Shown one piece after another: positions 1 through 11,200 of a DNA stretch of 64,000 bases (position 1 is its first letter; each line of letters opens with the position of its first letter). The position numbers and the translations under genes were made by a program. The DNA comes from Rubinisphaera margarita. GTDB taxonomy: Bacteria; Planctomycetota; Planctomycetia; Planctomycetales; Planctomycetaceae. The DNA lies in the NCBI RefSeq assembly GCF_022267515.1, contig NZ_JAKFGB010000007.1:1-64000 (forward strand). Direction: 5' to 3'. A model generated the notes under the pieces. The model saw only the letters and a list, made by a program, of their open reading frames with translations, was not told where the DNA came from and made no database searches.

Positions 1-1
1 A

Positions 2-124
2 GGGGGACGACCTCGCGTCCCACTTCGCAATGTGGTCGATGCCATCTTTTACAGCCTGCGAACGGGCTGTCAGTGGAAGGCAATCCCGAGCACGTTCTGC
101 TCGGGCAATACGGCTCATGCCTAG
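2..124 (+). pseudogene. IS5-family transposase N-terminal fragment
   Basis: The second reading frame gives GRPRVPLRNVVDAIFYSLR followed by TGCQWKAIP, the hallmark of the N-terminal domain (DUF4096 type) of IS5-family transposases. It stops at a TAG at 122-124, before any DDE catalytic residues, and the window edge cuts its start. It is therefore a scrap of an insertion sequence, lying just beyond the 3' end of the giant minus-strand gene. The family call rests on the motif only. Confidence 0.7.
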
Positions 125-236
125 GCCAGTTAGACTCTCATAACACATTGGATCAGTTTTTGGGGAGCACGCCAGCTTGCCAGGCTCTTGAAGAGTTATT
201 CCAATCGTGCCGCGTAGAACCCCGTAAATGTCCCCG

Positions 237-3200
237 CTAGCGCCCGATTCCGTCCAGATACTCAAGCAGGTCGAGGCGACTGAACTCGTCGTATTCAGAT
301 GCTTCGGTTTGGTTGTGACTCAGAGTCGTTGGCTGAAGAACTGCTTCTCCCAACAAGAGGGGTGCTGTGGTAGTTGTGTCCGAGCCGCCGGTCCAGCGGG
401 TCGCGATTGCGCTGTGACCTTCGCGAGCGGCATCGGACGAGGAAGCAGAAGCCCACTGCGACTCAGCAACCGTCGCACTCGAAGCCGCCGGCAACGTCGA
501 TGCAAACCGTCCCACAAGCACGTATCGCCAATCCAGGGGGCTTTGCCATTCAGTGAGCGGACGGTCGACGAACGAACTGCCCGTCGATTCGGCAGAGTGC
601 CACCAGCCGTCTGACGCTCGGGCGAAGATATCGCTCAAACTATCGCCGTTGCTGTCGCCGACCATGAGTTCGTGCAGCCGACCCGCTGACTCCCGCCAGT
701 CGAGCCAGTGCTCCATGCGGAAACGTTGGCCGTTCGATTCGCCGTACCAGACGTTGGTGCCGTTGAACAACCCGGCCACGTTGTCGCGTCCGTCCCCGTC
801 AAAGTCTCCGACGACCACGCCGGAGAGCGAATCCCTCACCGTCCAGGTCGCCCAGATGCCGCTGTGGAAGCCGAGCGCTGGTCCGATCGACTTAGCGACG
901 ACAACATACCGATCTCGCCCGGTCCCGAAGACGGCGAGAACGTCATCGCGAGTGTCTCCGTTGAAGTTCCCCACCTGAGCAAATTCGAAGCCGTTATTCA
1001 TGCTCCAGCGATGGGAATTCAGGTACTGGAACCGCGTGTTGCTCGTCTTGACCATCCAGACGACCCCGGAAGTGGCCACAACAGTCAGGTCTTCTCCCTT
1101 CAGGCCATCGAAGTTGCCGACCAGAACCGTTTCGATGCCTTCGTAGTTCCCATAGTCGCCCCACGAGCGATTCAGAAACCGCGTCCCGTCAGAGACGCCA
1201 ACCCACCAGCGGCCACGATTGCGGTTCGCAATCTTAAACAAGCCAATGATGTCGTCCTTGCCGTCGTCGTTGAAGTCGCCGACGTGGATTTCTTTGATCT
1301 CCTCATGAGCCCATGTGGTCCAGGTCGTGAAGGTGAAGCTCCCGTTGCCATCTGACAGCCCGACTCGCCATTCACGATTATGCAGCCAGAGGGCCATGTC
1401 TTGGAAGCCATCACCGTTAAAATCGCCCTGCAGCGTCTGCCGGAAGGAACTGGCTGGCCCCGTCGCAGCGACATGACTTGTGTAGTTGCCGTCGGCATCG
1501 GGACGGCTGACCCACCATTTTCCGTTCACGAATCCCGTGATTGAACTGGGAGTTCCTGTCGGCTGTTGCTCGACATCATCGTTCTGAATCGAGACTGTCA
1601 CGCTGCTGGTCGACAACGCAGCATGCACGGTGTTCGTCAAGAGTACGGTGAAGTACTCATCACCTTCAATTTCCGTATCCCCAACGATCGACACGGTGAA
1701 TTGCCCGTTGGTAGAGTCGACTGGAAAGTTAACCTGCCCAGACCTGCTGAAGAAGTCATCTTCTGCAGTCGCCGTCCCGGAGGCCGTTTGATAGGACACA
1801 GCCGCACCCTTTTCACTCAGCCGGCTAAGTGTTCCAGTAATCGTAGCGACTATGGTGCCGTCATCCCCTTCCACGACGGTCAAATCATTGAACATCATCC
1901 CCGGGAGCGCGTCATCGTCGGCGATTACGGCTCCCGCCTCCGCTTGAACTATCGTGCCTCCTGAGGCATTAGAGATTGTGAAGCCAAAAGCTTCGTCGAA
2001 TTCATCGATCTGATCATTGACCGTGGGGATGTTGACCGTGAGCGAAGTCATTCCTGGCGTGAACGTCAATTCCTGACTGGCGAAGACAGATTGATAGTCA
2101 GCCTGTTCGGTCGCTCGCGGTGCAGGCAAGCTGCCAGAACCGACGGTCCAGTGCACAGTGACCGGAATCGTCGTGGGCTGATCGAGCCGGACTTCAAACT
2201 GGACGACTCCCCCTTCCACCACAGGTTCCTCTGGCGAGATCGCCAGAATATTGACAGCGGGCGGTTCGGACTCCTCGAATACAATGGTATACGTTCCCTG
2301 TTCGGTTCCGAATCCATCCACGCGAGCGAAGTAGGTCTCTCCTGCTGAGAGTGCGGTCGTCCAGGTTTCTTCGCCTTGTCGTTCCGAGTCATTAATGGGG
2401 CTAATGAACGTCCCTCCGACGGCATTTCCTAGCGAATCAAAGATCAGCAGCGTGGCATCGAAGTTGATCGGATTCACACGGACATCCCAGTCACCAGTCG
2501 ACGGCACCTCCAATTCATAGAAGTCGTAGTCCTCGCTGTCGTCGATCAACTGATTCGTGAAGGAAGCGAACCCATTGACGGGGGAAAGGACTTGCGATGT
2601 CTCACTGTCGCCGTTAATTCGCAAATCATAGTTCGCATCGCCTGTCCCCTGAGGCTGCACAGCCACCCAATGTGTCTGCTTCGAAGCAAATGTGGCATTG
2701 AGGATAACATCGTAAACGAAGCCTCCGGTGTCACTCACGGAATCTGGTGGTCCCGCATCTTCGTAGAAGGCAACTTCGACGTCTCCGGTATTTTCAACCA
2801 GCTGAATCGCGACCGGCCCGGCCTGCTGCCTAAATACCTGATAGGCGTTATGCGAGTTCTCGCCCACCGCGCGCCCGTCGAGTCGGGCGTTCCCGAACTG
2901 ATTTGTGTAAAGCGTCTGGAAGAACGGGAAGGGAGCGTCTGGGAAATTGCTGCCTGTCGGTTCAACCGGAGTGAGCACGGGCCATCCCCACGAAGCATGG
3001 TCCGAAATGTTCCCGTCCGCGGCGTCTGTCACTTCGAGATGGAGTTCCTGTACCCCGGAGACGTCGATCGTGAATGAGCGTAGTGAGGAACTTCCTGTCA
3101 AAATTCCCGAAGTATAGAGCAGTTGGCCGTCGCCAGAAACGTTGAATACCACACTTCCAACGTCTCCGGATTCATCGTCGACTCCGATGAAGGATCGAAA

Positions 3201-4694
3201 GTCTGAATATCGTCCGTTGAGTGGGATTCGAATCGTACCATTGGCGTGAATGCCAATCCCCTTGCCGAACTGATACCCGTCAATCACAAGGTTCTGCCGA
3301 TCCGTTGTCAGATCGAGCTGGATCGTTCCATAGTCCGTTGCGGTGGCAAACCAGGGAACGTCGCTGGCGTAGACTTCGTCGAACCACGTTACTGCGGCGT
3401 TACCCCAGACGGCATGATCCCTGAAATTCCCGTCGCCTGCATCAGTAACTCTCAACTCAAGCCGTCTGATCCCACGGACATCCACGTCGATGGGGATCGC
3501 GGCATGTGCACCGGTTATAACCGAACTCTGATAGAGCGTCTGGCCGTCGCCGACGACGTGAAACACGACTGAGCCGTCATCACTGGGGACGTCGTCTGGC
3601 ACTCCTATAGAGGCCTGAAAGCGGTCTCCAAGCCCTTTCAGATTCAGCGTGAGATGCCCTGTTGAGTGGATTCCAACTCCTTTACTGAATCCGGTTCCAT
3701 TGACCACAATCGGCGTCTGATTCGTGGTGCGATCGCGTTCGACTGAGGCCCAGTCAGTCCGCGCCTCAGCCCAGTAGAGATCACTGACATAGCTTCCGCC
3801 GCTGGCAAGATCGGGACGTTCAAGTGGCGAGCTCGCGACCTGATTGACATCTTCGCGAGGCGGTCCTTCCGACCAGGCGTCACTCCCGAACCCAAGTCCT
3901 GAGTTGCGGGCATCATCGTCCAGACGTCGAATATTGCCCGTCAGGAAATCTCCGTACCAGGCGCTCCAACCGGGACGACCATCGGTTTCAGCGGTATAAC
4001 CGAATGCAGTGGCATCATGTAGATCAAGATCTCCGCCGTGGGGATCGTTCCCCTTTGGGACTCCAAGGTTGCCGAAATACTGACTCTCAAGCCCGTGCAT
4101 CCATTCGTGAATCATTCCTGGAACATCGTGGCTTCCCAGCTGTCCATTCGGCTTAACGTAGTTAAGGGAGGACATGGCCATGCCATAACGAATGGTCGCG
4201 CCGCCTCCCCACAGAGCCGATGGTCCAAGATCGCCTGTAAGCCCATGAAACACAAACACATGGTCATACCAGCCGCTCTGAGTCAACTGGTCCAGTTCTG
4301 AATCAATCGATTCCGCATTGGCCCACTGATAGCGCTCCCCATCCCAGTGCAAATGATCAAGAGGGCGATCAATCACTTCGACGTGCACCCGTGCCTGGAC
4401 TTCGCCACCGGTGATTTGGTTCACGAGAATCGGGAGTTCGGTTTGCACGCCTTCAGTAATCGTCTGGATCGAGACCTCGTCCAGTGAGGCCGAAGCAAAC
4501 TCGAGATCAACGTCTCGGTAAATCAGAGCCAAATGCCGAAACTCGATCGTACTACCGGAGAGTAGAACTCTTGATTCCAGCTGATCAACTGCCGCCGGCA
4601 GAAAATGCGAAGGATCTATCCGACGATGGATCCTCGTCGCCCTAGAACTGCTCGCAGTCCGTGAGAAAGCCTCGCAGCTCAAATGGTGTCTCAT
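237..4694 (-). CDS. Giant secreted protein: HEXXH metallopeptidase-like, two NPCBM, two Calx-beta, FG-GAP repeats
   Basis: About 1485 residues. The N-terminus carries the planctomycete LESRVLLSG motif (about residue 52-60 of the longest frame), found on many exported planctomycete proteins. Next comes a possible zinc-protease site HEWMHG (about 209) with a downstream H240. Two NPCBM-type carbohydrate-binding modules follow (about 312-450 and 458-590; GVGIHSTG and GIGIHANG motifs), then a pre-peptidase-like stretch (630-830), two Calx-beta domains (835-945, 955-1060) and FG-GAP/VCBS-like repeats with DFNGDG-type calcium motifs (about 1070-1430). The C-terminal tail YDEFSRLDLLEYLDGIGR is shared with the next giant gene. 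The ATG at 4694 is preferred over the in-frame ATG at 4733 because GGGAGAGG lies 6-8 bases before it. A role as cell-surface protease or adhesin acting on glycans is inferred; the substrate is unknown. Confidence 0.85.
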   Translation of the reverse strand: MRHHLSCEAFSRTASSSRATRIHRRIDPSHFLPAAVDQLESRVLLSGSTIEFRHLALIYRDVDLEFASASLDEVSIQTITEGVQTELPILVNQITGGEVQARVHVEVIDRPLDHLHWDGERYQWANAESIDSELDQLTQSGWYDHVFVFHGLTGDLGPSALWGGGATIRYGMAMSSLNYVKPNGQLGSHDVPGMIHEWMHGLESQYFGNLGVPKGNDPHGGDLDLHDATAFGYTAETDGRPGWSAWYGDFLTGNIRRLDDDARNSGLGFGSDAWSEGPPREDVNQVASSPLERPDLASGGSYVSDLYWAEARTDWASVERDRTTNQTPIVVNGTGFSKGVGIHSTGHLTLNLKGLGDRFQASIGVPDDVPSDDGSVVFHVVGDGQTLYQSSVITGAHAAIPIDVDVRGIRRLELRVTDAGDGNFRDHAVWGNAAVTWFDEVYASDVPWFATATDYGTIQLDLTTDRQNLVIDGYQFGKGIGIHANGTIRIPLNGRYSDFRSFIGVDDESGDVGSVVFNVSGDGQLLYTSGILTGSSSLRSFTIDVSGVQELHLEVTDAADGNISDHASWGWPVLTPVEPTGSNFPDAPFPFFQTLYTNQFGNARLDGRAVGENSHNAYQVFRQQAGPVAIQLVENTGDVEVAFYEDAGPPDSVSDTGGFVYDVILNATFASKQTHWVAVQPQGTGDANYDLRINGDSETSQVLSPVNGFASFTNQLIDDSEDYDFYELEVPSTGDWDVRVNPINFDATLLIFDSLGNAVGGTFISPINDSERQGEETWTTALSAGETYFARVDGFGTEQGTYTIVFEESEPPAVNILAISPEEPVVEGGVVQFEVRLDQPTTIPVTVHWTVGSGSLPAPRATEQADYQSVFASQELTFTPGMTSLTVNIPTVNDQIDEFDEAFGFTISNASGGTIVQAEAGAVIADDDALPGMMFNDLTVVEGDDGTIVATITGTLSRLSEKGAAVSYQTASGTATAEDDFFSRSGQVNFPVDSTNGQFTVSIVGDTEIEGDEYFTVLLTNTVHAALSTSSVTVSIQNDDVEQQPTGTPSSITGFVNGKWWVSRPDADGNYTSHVAATGPASSFRQTLQGDFNGDGFQDMALWLHNREWRVGLSDGNGSFTFTTWTTWAHEEIKEIHVGDFNDDGKDDIIGLFKIANRNRGRWWVGVSDGTRFLNRSWGDYGNYEGIETVLVGNFDGLKGEDLTVVATSGVVWMVKTSNTRFQYLNSHRWSMNNGFEFAQVGNFNGDTRDDVLAVFGTGRDRYVVVAKSIGPALGFHSGIWATWTVRDSLSGVVVGDFDGDGRDNVAGLFNGTNVWYGESNGQRFRMEHWLDWRESAGRLHELMVGDSNGDSLSDIFARASDGWWHSAESTGSSFVDRPLTEWQSPLDWRYVLVGRFASTLPAASSATVAESQWASASSSDAAREGHSAIATRWTGGSDTTTTAPLLLGEAVLQPTTLSHNQTEASEYDEFSRLDLLEYLDGIGR

Positions 4695-5212
4695 CAGCAA
4701 CCTCTCCCGCTCGACTCGGTGTCTTTGGCCCATGGAGCGGGAAGCGAGTCAATTGAGAATCTCGCATTCGAATGAGATCTACCTGGCTGGCTTTAGCATC
4801 TACCGCTCTTACGTTCTTACACATTTGAAGGTACAACACCGAGACAATGGCCTCCGTGCTACCTCGCGAGGTCGTTCTTACTTCCAGACTACTGAACAAC
4901 GCACATATACTTCAACCGTAGTACTGTGAATCCCAACGCAATTGATTGAGAATTGAGTTTCTGGTTTTTACGGCGATTCCTGCGGAGCGTGGGTTGTTAC
5001 TCAAGCGATGAGCAGGTCTGCGGAAGAAACGTCATAAATCACTTTGGCCCACATGACCGCGAGCCCCTTGAATATCTTTGAGATGCCGACACCGCACATT
5101 TGCATCCTACCGGGCCTACTGGCGTCACACGATCCATACGCGCTATTCTTACCGGAAATTCATCCTTGGACGATGAAAGAGGGGCGGGATGTAAAACTCG
5201 GATTGGCGGCGC
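4695..5212. other. Intergenic region between two giant surface-protein genes
   Basis: About 520 bases upstream of the first giant gene and downstream of the second, both on the minus strand. No convincing coding frame, RNA gene or strong terminator hairpin was seen. It presumably holds the promoter of the gene ending at 237. Confidence 0.5.
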
Positions 5213-8200
5213 CTACCGGGTGATCCCGTCCAAGTATTCCAAGAGGTCAACGCGGCTGAACACGTCATAGTCTGACTCGCTGGCGCCTTGGTCCTTCAGA
5301 CTCGCGGGCGGAAGGACTTGCCCTTCCATTGCGAGAGGTGCCGTGACGACAACGTCTGCCTTTCCTGCCCAGCGAGTGGCTATGGCCGTGTTATCACCCG
5401 CGTTAACCTCACGTGAGGCAGGCACTGGCGATCCGGTCTTGAAAGCCGTTGCATTAGCTGCTGACGAATGCGTCCCCACGAAACGTCCCGCTTGCACGTG
5501 TCGCCACTCGACGCTGGACGACCATTCCACGAGCTCGCGGTCGACGAAGGAGTCGCCGGTCGATTCGGCGGCGTGCCACATGCCATCGGCTGCCCGGCCG
5601 AAGATATCGCTGAGGCCATCTCCATTGCTGTCCCCGACAGCAATACTCTGCAATCCGGACGAAGCGGCGTTCCATCGCAGCCAGTGTTCCATGGTAAATG
5701 TCTGGCCGTTCGATTCGCCGAACCAGATCCGCGTGCCGTTCAACAGGCCGGCCACGTTGTCCCGACCATCGCCGTCAAAGTCCCCGACGACAACGGCATC
5801 CAGCGATTGATTGACGGTCCAATCGCTCCAGTTGCTGCTGTAGAATCCGGTAGCAGGACCGGTCGACTTCGCGACGAAGACATGCCGCTGGGGCCCCGTC
5901 CCGAAGACGGCCAGCACATCATCCCGCGTGTCGCCGTTGAAGTTTCCGACCTGAGCGAACTCGAAGCCGTTCGACAGATTCCAGCGATGGGAATTGAGAT
6001 ACTGAAAGCGGGTATTGCTTGTCTTCACCATCCAGACGACGCCGGACGAGGCCACGACCGTCAGATCATCGCCCTTCAGGCCGTCAAAGTTGCCAACCAG
6101 GACGGTCTCGATCCCATGGTAGTTGCCATAGTCCCCCCAGTGACGATTCATAAATCGGGAACCATTGGATTGTGCCACCCACCAACGCCCGCGATTACCG
6201 TTGTTAAACAGGCCGATGATGTCGTCGAGCCCGTCGTTGTTGAAGTCGCCGACATGGACTTCCTTGATCTCCGGATGAGCCCATTCCGTCCAGGTCGAAA
6301 ACGTGAACTGCCCGTCGCCGTCACCGATACCGATGCGCCATTCGCGATTATGCAGCCAGGCAGCGAGGTCCTGAATCCCGTCGCCGTTGAAGTCTCCCTG
6401 TAAAACCTGGCGGAATGAACTCGCTGGCCCCGAAGCAGCCACATGATTCGCGTAGTTGCCGCTGCTGTCCGCGGCGGCCATCCACCAGTTTCCGTTGACG
6501 AATCCGACCAGCGTGCTGTGATTGCCGGAGGTGCGTTCCCGCACTCCGCCGTCAAACGTGGCAATGAATGGACTTGTCGCCACATTGAACTGGAATGATC
6601 CTGTCCGCAAGGTCGCCGGCGAGAAGTCACTATCCCTCAGATCATCACCGACATCAGCGGCGACTGGTCTCAGGTTCGCAGGCAATGCCGCGGAAAGATA
6701 ATACTGTCCATCGGCCACGCTACTGAATTGATAGTAACCTTCGGCGTCCGTCGTTGCGGTAGCGACGATCTGATTGTTCGAACTGCGACGCAGTTGTACA
6801 GTCACGCCGGCTCGCCCGTCTTCCTCAAATCGATCATCCCGATTGTTACCATTGGTGTCGTTCCAGAAGCGACCGACGATATCCCCACTCTGAATCAAGG
6901 GCTCGACGACCACCAGCGGAAGATTCGAATTGTCTTCCCGGTCATTGATCTCGTCTTTGATGACACCCAGGTCAGACGTGCCCCAGAAGTTGCGAGACAG
7001 ATCAATCGTATGCAGTGGACTGCCGTCCGTATCGATCGTGGCATCAGACAGATCATTCTCGCGAATAACCACCTGCGCCGACGATGAGATGTCGATCACT
7101 CCCGTCCAGGCGACGTTCGTAATCTGAGCGGACGAAGAACTCTGGAGAGCGACATCTCCGGTGATCTCAACTCCTTCAAGTACGAGAGAGCCGAATGTGT
7201 GGACAAAGAAATCATATCCCGTCGAGTTCCTGGTAATCTCCGATCCAGGCTTTACGGAAAGCTCTGCGCCCACCCCGGAAACAGTCACATCACCACTTCC
7301 CAGCCGGTAAACATCGACTCCATTCAAATCCCAGGCGATCTTGCGTCCGATCCGTCCGTCGAGGATTCCGATCTCATTCGGGAGATCATTCCCTCGGAGC
7401 TGAGGGACCTTCTCCGGATGAGCGTAGACATACGCCCCAGCCGCGAAGACATTATTGCTGATCATTCCCTGGAATCCTGCTCCGATCCGCAGAAGACTGC
7501 TGCCCCCCCACTGAGTCTGCACCGCCGAGAGATTGGCTGTCCCCGTGAAACCCGCCCAGATCTCCGCGTTCATTACAACGCCATCGACGGTTAACGAACT
7601 GCCGTTCTGGGCGATGATCTGATAAGACGTAGAGCTTCTCGATACCGTGACGCCCGGGGCGATTGTCAGATCTGCTGCAAGTCCACTGACGTAGACATCA
7701 CTGGTTAACCGAAGTTCCGTCGTTGCTGGAGTCGCCCAGGTCACATCGCTGGCGATTGTCCCGCTGAGCATATAGACGACTGAAGGCAACGTGTTTGCGT
7801 TCAGGAGATCCAGCCGGTCCGGAGCGATATAGACTTCAGCGTTCGCATCAAACTCGCCGCCGGTCAAAGTCCCGGTCGCATATTGCCCCAACCGGAGCGA
7901 TCCCTGGCCGCTCCATTGACTGTTCGCGGCGTTCAGCAAACCAGGCGAGTTCGTGCCAACATGAATCTCGCCGGCGATTGTACTGCCTCGAGTGACAACC
8001 GAGCCTCCATTGCCAACAATCAGCTCATAGGACGATGAAGACTGGGTCAAGACACCTGAAGGGTCGAGCGAGAGAATCGCGTCGACACCATCCACCGTAA
8101 CATCCCCAGTCAGGCGGTATTCCAGCACGCCATTCAAATCCCAGTCGACCGCCTGATCGATATCACCCTGATCGATGGAAAGTACTTCCGGCAGCTGATT

Positions 8201-11200
8201 CCCATTCAACTGGGGCACGATCTCGGGGCCGACTTCCAGACTTCCGGCCGTGAAATCGTTGCCGGTGAACGACACCATTGTTCCGTTTGCAATGATCCCA
8301 CCCGCTCGGAACAGAGAATTCTCTGCCTCGATGGCGCCTCCTTCTTCGACAATGATCTCTGCACCAAGATCCGCTCCGGTATTCCCGCCGATGATCAATC
8401 GCCCTCCCTCCCGGACGATGATCTCGTAACTACTGGAATTCGTCGTCACCACGACACCCGGATCGATCGTGAGCGTCGTGCCGGACTCTACGTAGACATC
8501 CGATGTCAGGTTGTAAGGGCTCTGCAGGGTGGACCAGCCCCCCGCATGTGCCCCCGAAACGTCGACACTTGCGACAACGTCGATCGAGTCAAGCACGGTC
8601 TTGCTGAAGGGGACTCCGTCGTTGGTCAAACCCGTCATCTCGACCGACATCGCGTGCGAGCCCAATTGCGTCAGCGTCGAAAACTCGCCGGTGTATTCAT
8701 TCAGCCCACTATCATGGAGCGTAATCGTCTCTGTTCCACCACCGGGAAACGTGATTGTCGCCCTCACCGTCGCATTCCCGATCGCACCAATAGTGTCCCC
8801 CAACGCCAGCGAGACGGGAAGTGGATTATCAAGTGTGATCTGCGACACCGGAACGTCGAGCGATCCAGTCACGTCGGACTTCAGGCGTGCAAATGCTTCA
8901 AACGGCTCTCCGCCAGGCTCCGTATCGACTCCCAGAAGAGAAATCTGCCATTCGCCAGGCATCGGAGTTCTGATGACGAATGATTCCGAGGTCGCATCCT
9001 CATAAACACGGAGATCAATATCGGGAGCCGTCGTGCTCTTCGTAATCGTTCGCCCGTCGGGGGCCGTCAACACGAAATCGAGATCGCTTCCCGGGAAGCT
9101 TACGAACATCCGCATTTCCGAATCGGACGGATCGACTGTCGTCGTCCCGATTCCGAGTGTCTGATTCTGCTGCACAGTTCCAACCGTTCGGAATTGCTCC
9201 GACTCGCCGGAAATGCTCCCGGAGACCTGCTCGAAAGCGGCTCGGATCGCGGCCGGATCCGGAACATCCAGAAACTGGCCTCCACTCTGCTCGGCGATTT
9301 GGCGAAGCAACGCCCGGTCCGCCCCGGAGCCAAACGCAATCGTAAAGACCGGAATTCCGGCTGGGATTGCTCCCAGTGGACTCGGCCCCGAGTTATGTTC
9401 TCCATCGGAAAGTAGAACGATTGCACGGTCGGATTCAGGGCTGGCAACCGAGAGAATGTTTCCTCCAGCAATCAGTCCACTTCCGATGTTTGTGTTGCCT
9501 GACGCATTGATGGCGTTGATGACGCTGATCGCCTGATTTCGGACCGTTTCATCGGGACCGATCACCATCAGCGACATATCGACGGTTGAGGAGTCCGCGA
9601 AACTGGCGATCCCCAATGCATCCTCCTGATCGAGAAGACGCACAAACTGAGCAGCCGCATCCTGCATTGACGTGAGGTTTGCCCCCGACATACTCCCCGA
9701 TCGATCCAGAACGGTCGCGATATTGATGCCGTCGAGTTCGAGATTGAAGATCAATCCATAACGTGTCCTTGTGCCATTGGAATTCCGCACAATCAGCGTG
9801 TAGAAGTCCGACGAGTCTCCTTCGACATTGGCCGGAGCGTCAGGCATCGAGATGCGGAGACTCCCGTCGGCGAGTGTCTGTCCTGTTCCGACAGTCGCTC
9901 CAGAGCGGTCAATCACTTCGGCAATCAATCCTGGTGTCCCGTCTGGGTTCAGAACCTGAATCGAAGCATCAGGCCCCGCCTGTTCTGTCAGTCGAAACTG
10001 AAACTGATCCGACGTCTGTTGACCATCCGAAAAGGTCGGGGCCTGGGAAAGAACGAGCCCATCGTACCGACGTACTGCTTTGGCCAGATCAACTCCTACC
10101 GCTCCCTGAACGACTGTGGGAGAGTCGTCCTTCGAGTCGAAACTGCCGGCCCCTTCCAGATTCCAGTCCGCTGCGTGCCACGAGAATAGATCGACCGAAT
10201 AAGGTGCGGTGGTGGACCAGAACAGATCGGGCGGATCGTATTCAGCAGTTCCTTCAACATCGAGGCTTCCCCGCGCGTCAACCAGTCCCTCCGGAGCGAC
10301 TCCATTGTACTCGAAGGTGAAATTCTGAAGCAGCGTTGCACCGATCTCCAGACTTGCCTTGCCGACGACGGCCCGCACGGTCGCACTTGGTGGAGTTACC
10401 GCAGCTGCCGACAGCGTAAGCGAAGCAGCCGGCTGGAAAATCAACTCAGGCGTGAATGATCCCCCGGACGTGACGCCCCCCTGAAGCTGGAACATCCGAT
10501 CGTTCTGCCCGCCAAGCCCGAACACGATCTGGGGGGCGATCTCTCCAATCGCAACACCCGGCACTCCTGGCAGGGGAACCGGAATTTCTGGAAGATTCAC
10601 GGTGGCCATCAACTCTGGATTGATGAATACGCTGGCCGCGATACCATCGAGCGCCAACGTCTGATTATTGATGTTCGGACTGAAACTTCCACCAACCGTG
10701 ATTGAAGCCTCGAAGTCCGCTGAAGCAGAGTGGTTCAACAAGTTGAAGTCAGCGGAGAACGATCGGGACTCTGTATGAGAAGCCTCTGTCGAGACAACGA
10801 TCGGATCGTCGAACAGATCCGCTCCCAGGAGCATGGCATCGAAGAGAAACGCGTGATCGTGGGCGACGACCGGGCCGGCCGGTGTGGCACTCACATCAAT
10901 CGAGAAAGTCGATGCCATGGTGAATGAGGTCTCGAGTCCACTGAAATCAAAGAGGTCGATGTCTCCGACGCTCAACTTCCATTCAGCCGGTGTACTGACG
11001 CTGAATCCACTGGCCGGGCCAACGTGCTCGACCTTCACATCCAGGTCGTACCCCTCCAGGGGGTCGAATCGGACGTCCTCCAGTGTGGTCCGAGTATCCT
11101 GCAGCCAGCCGGGAAGCTCGACGACCGGCAAAGACACATGAAACGCTGATCCTGCTACGCCACTGGCATCAAAAGGCGTCGCCGTCAGCGAAGCCCCCGC

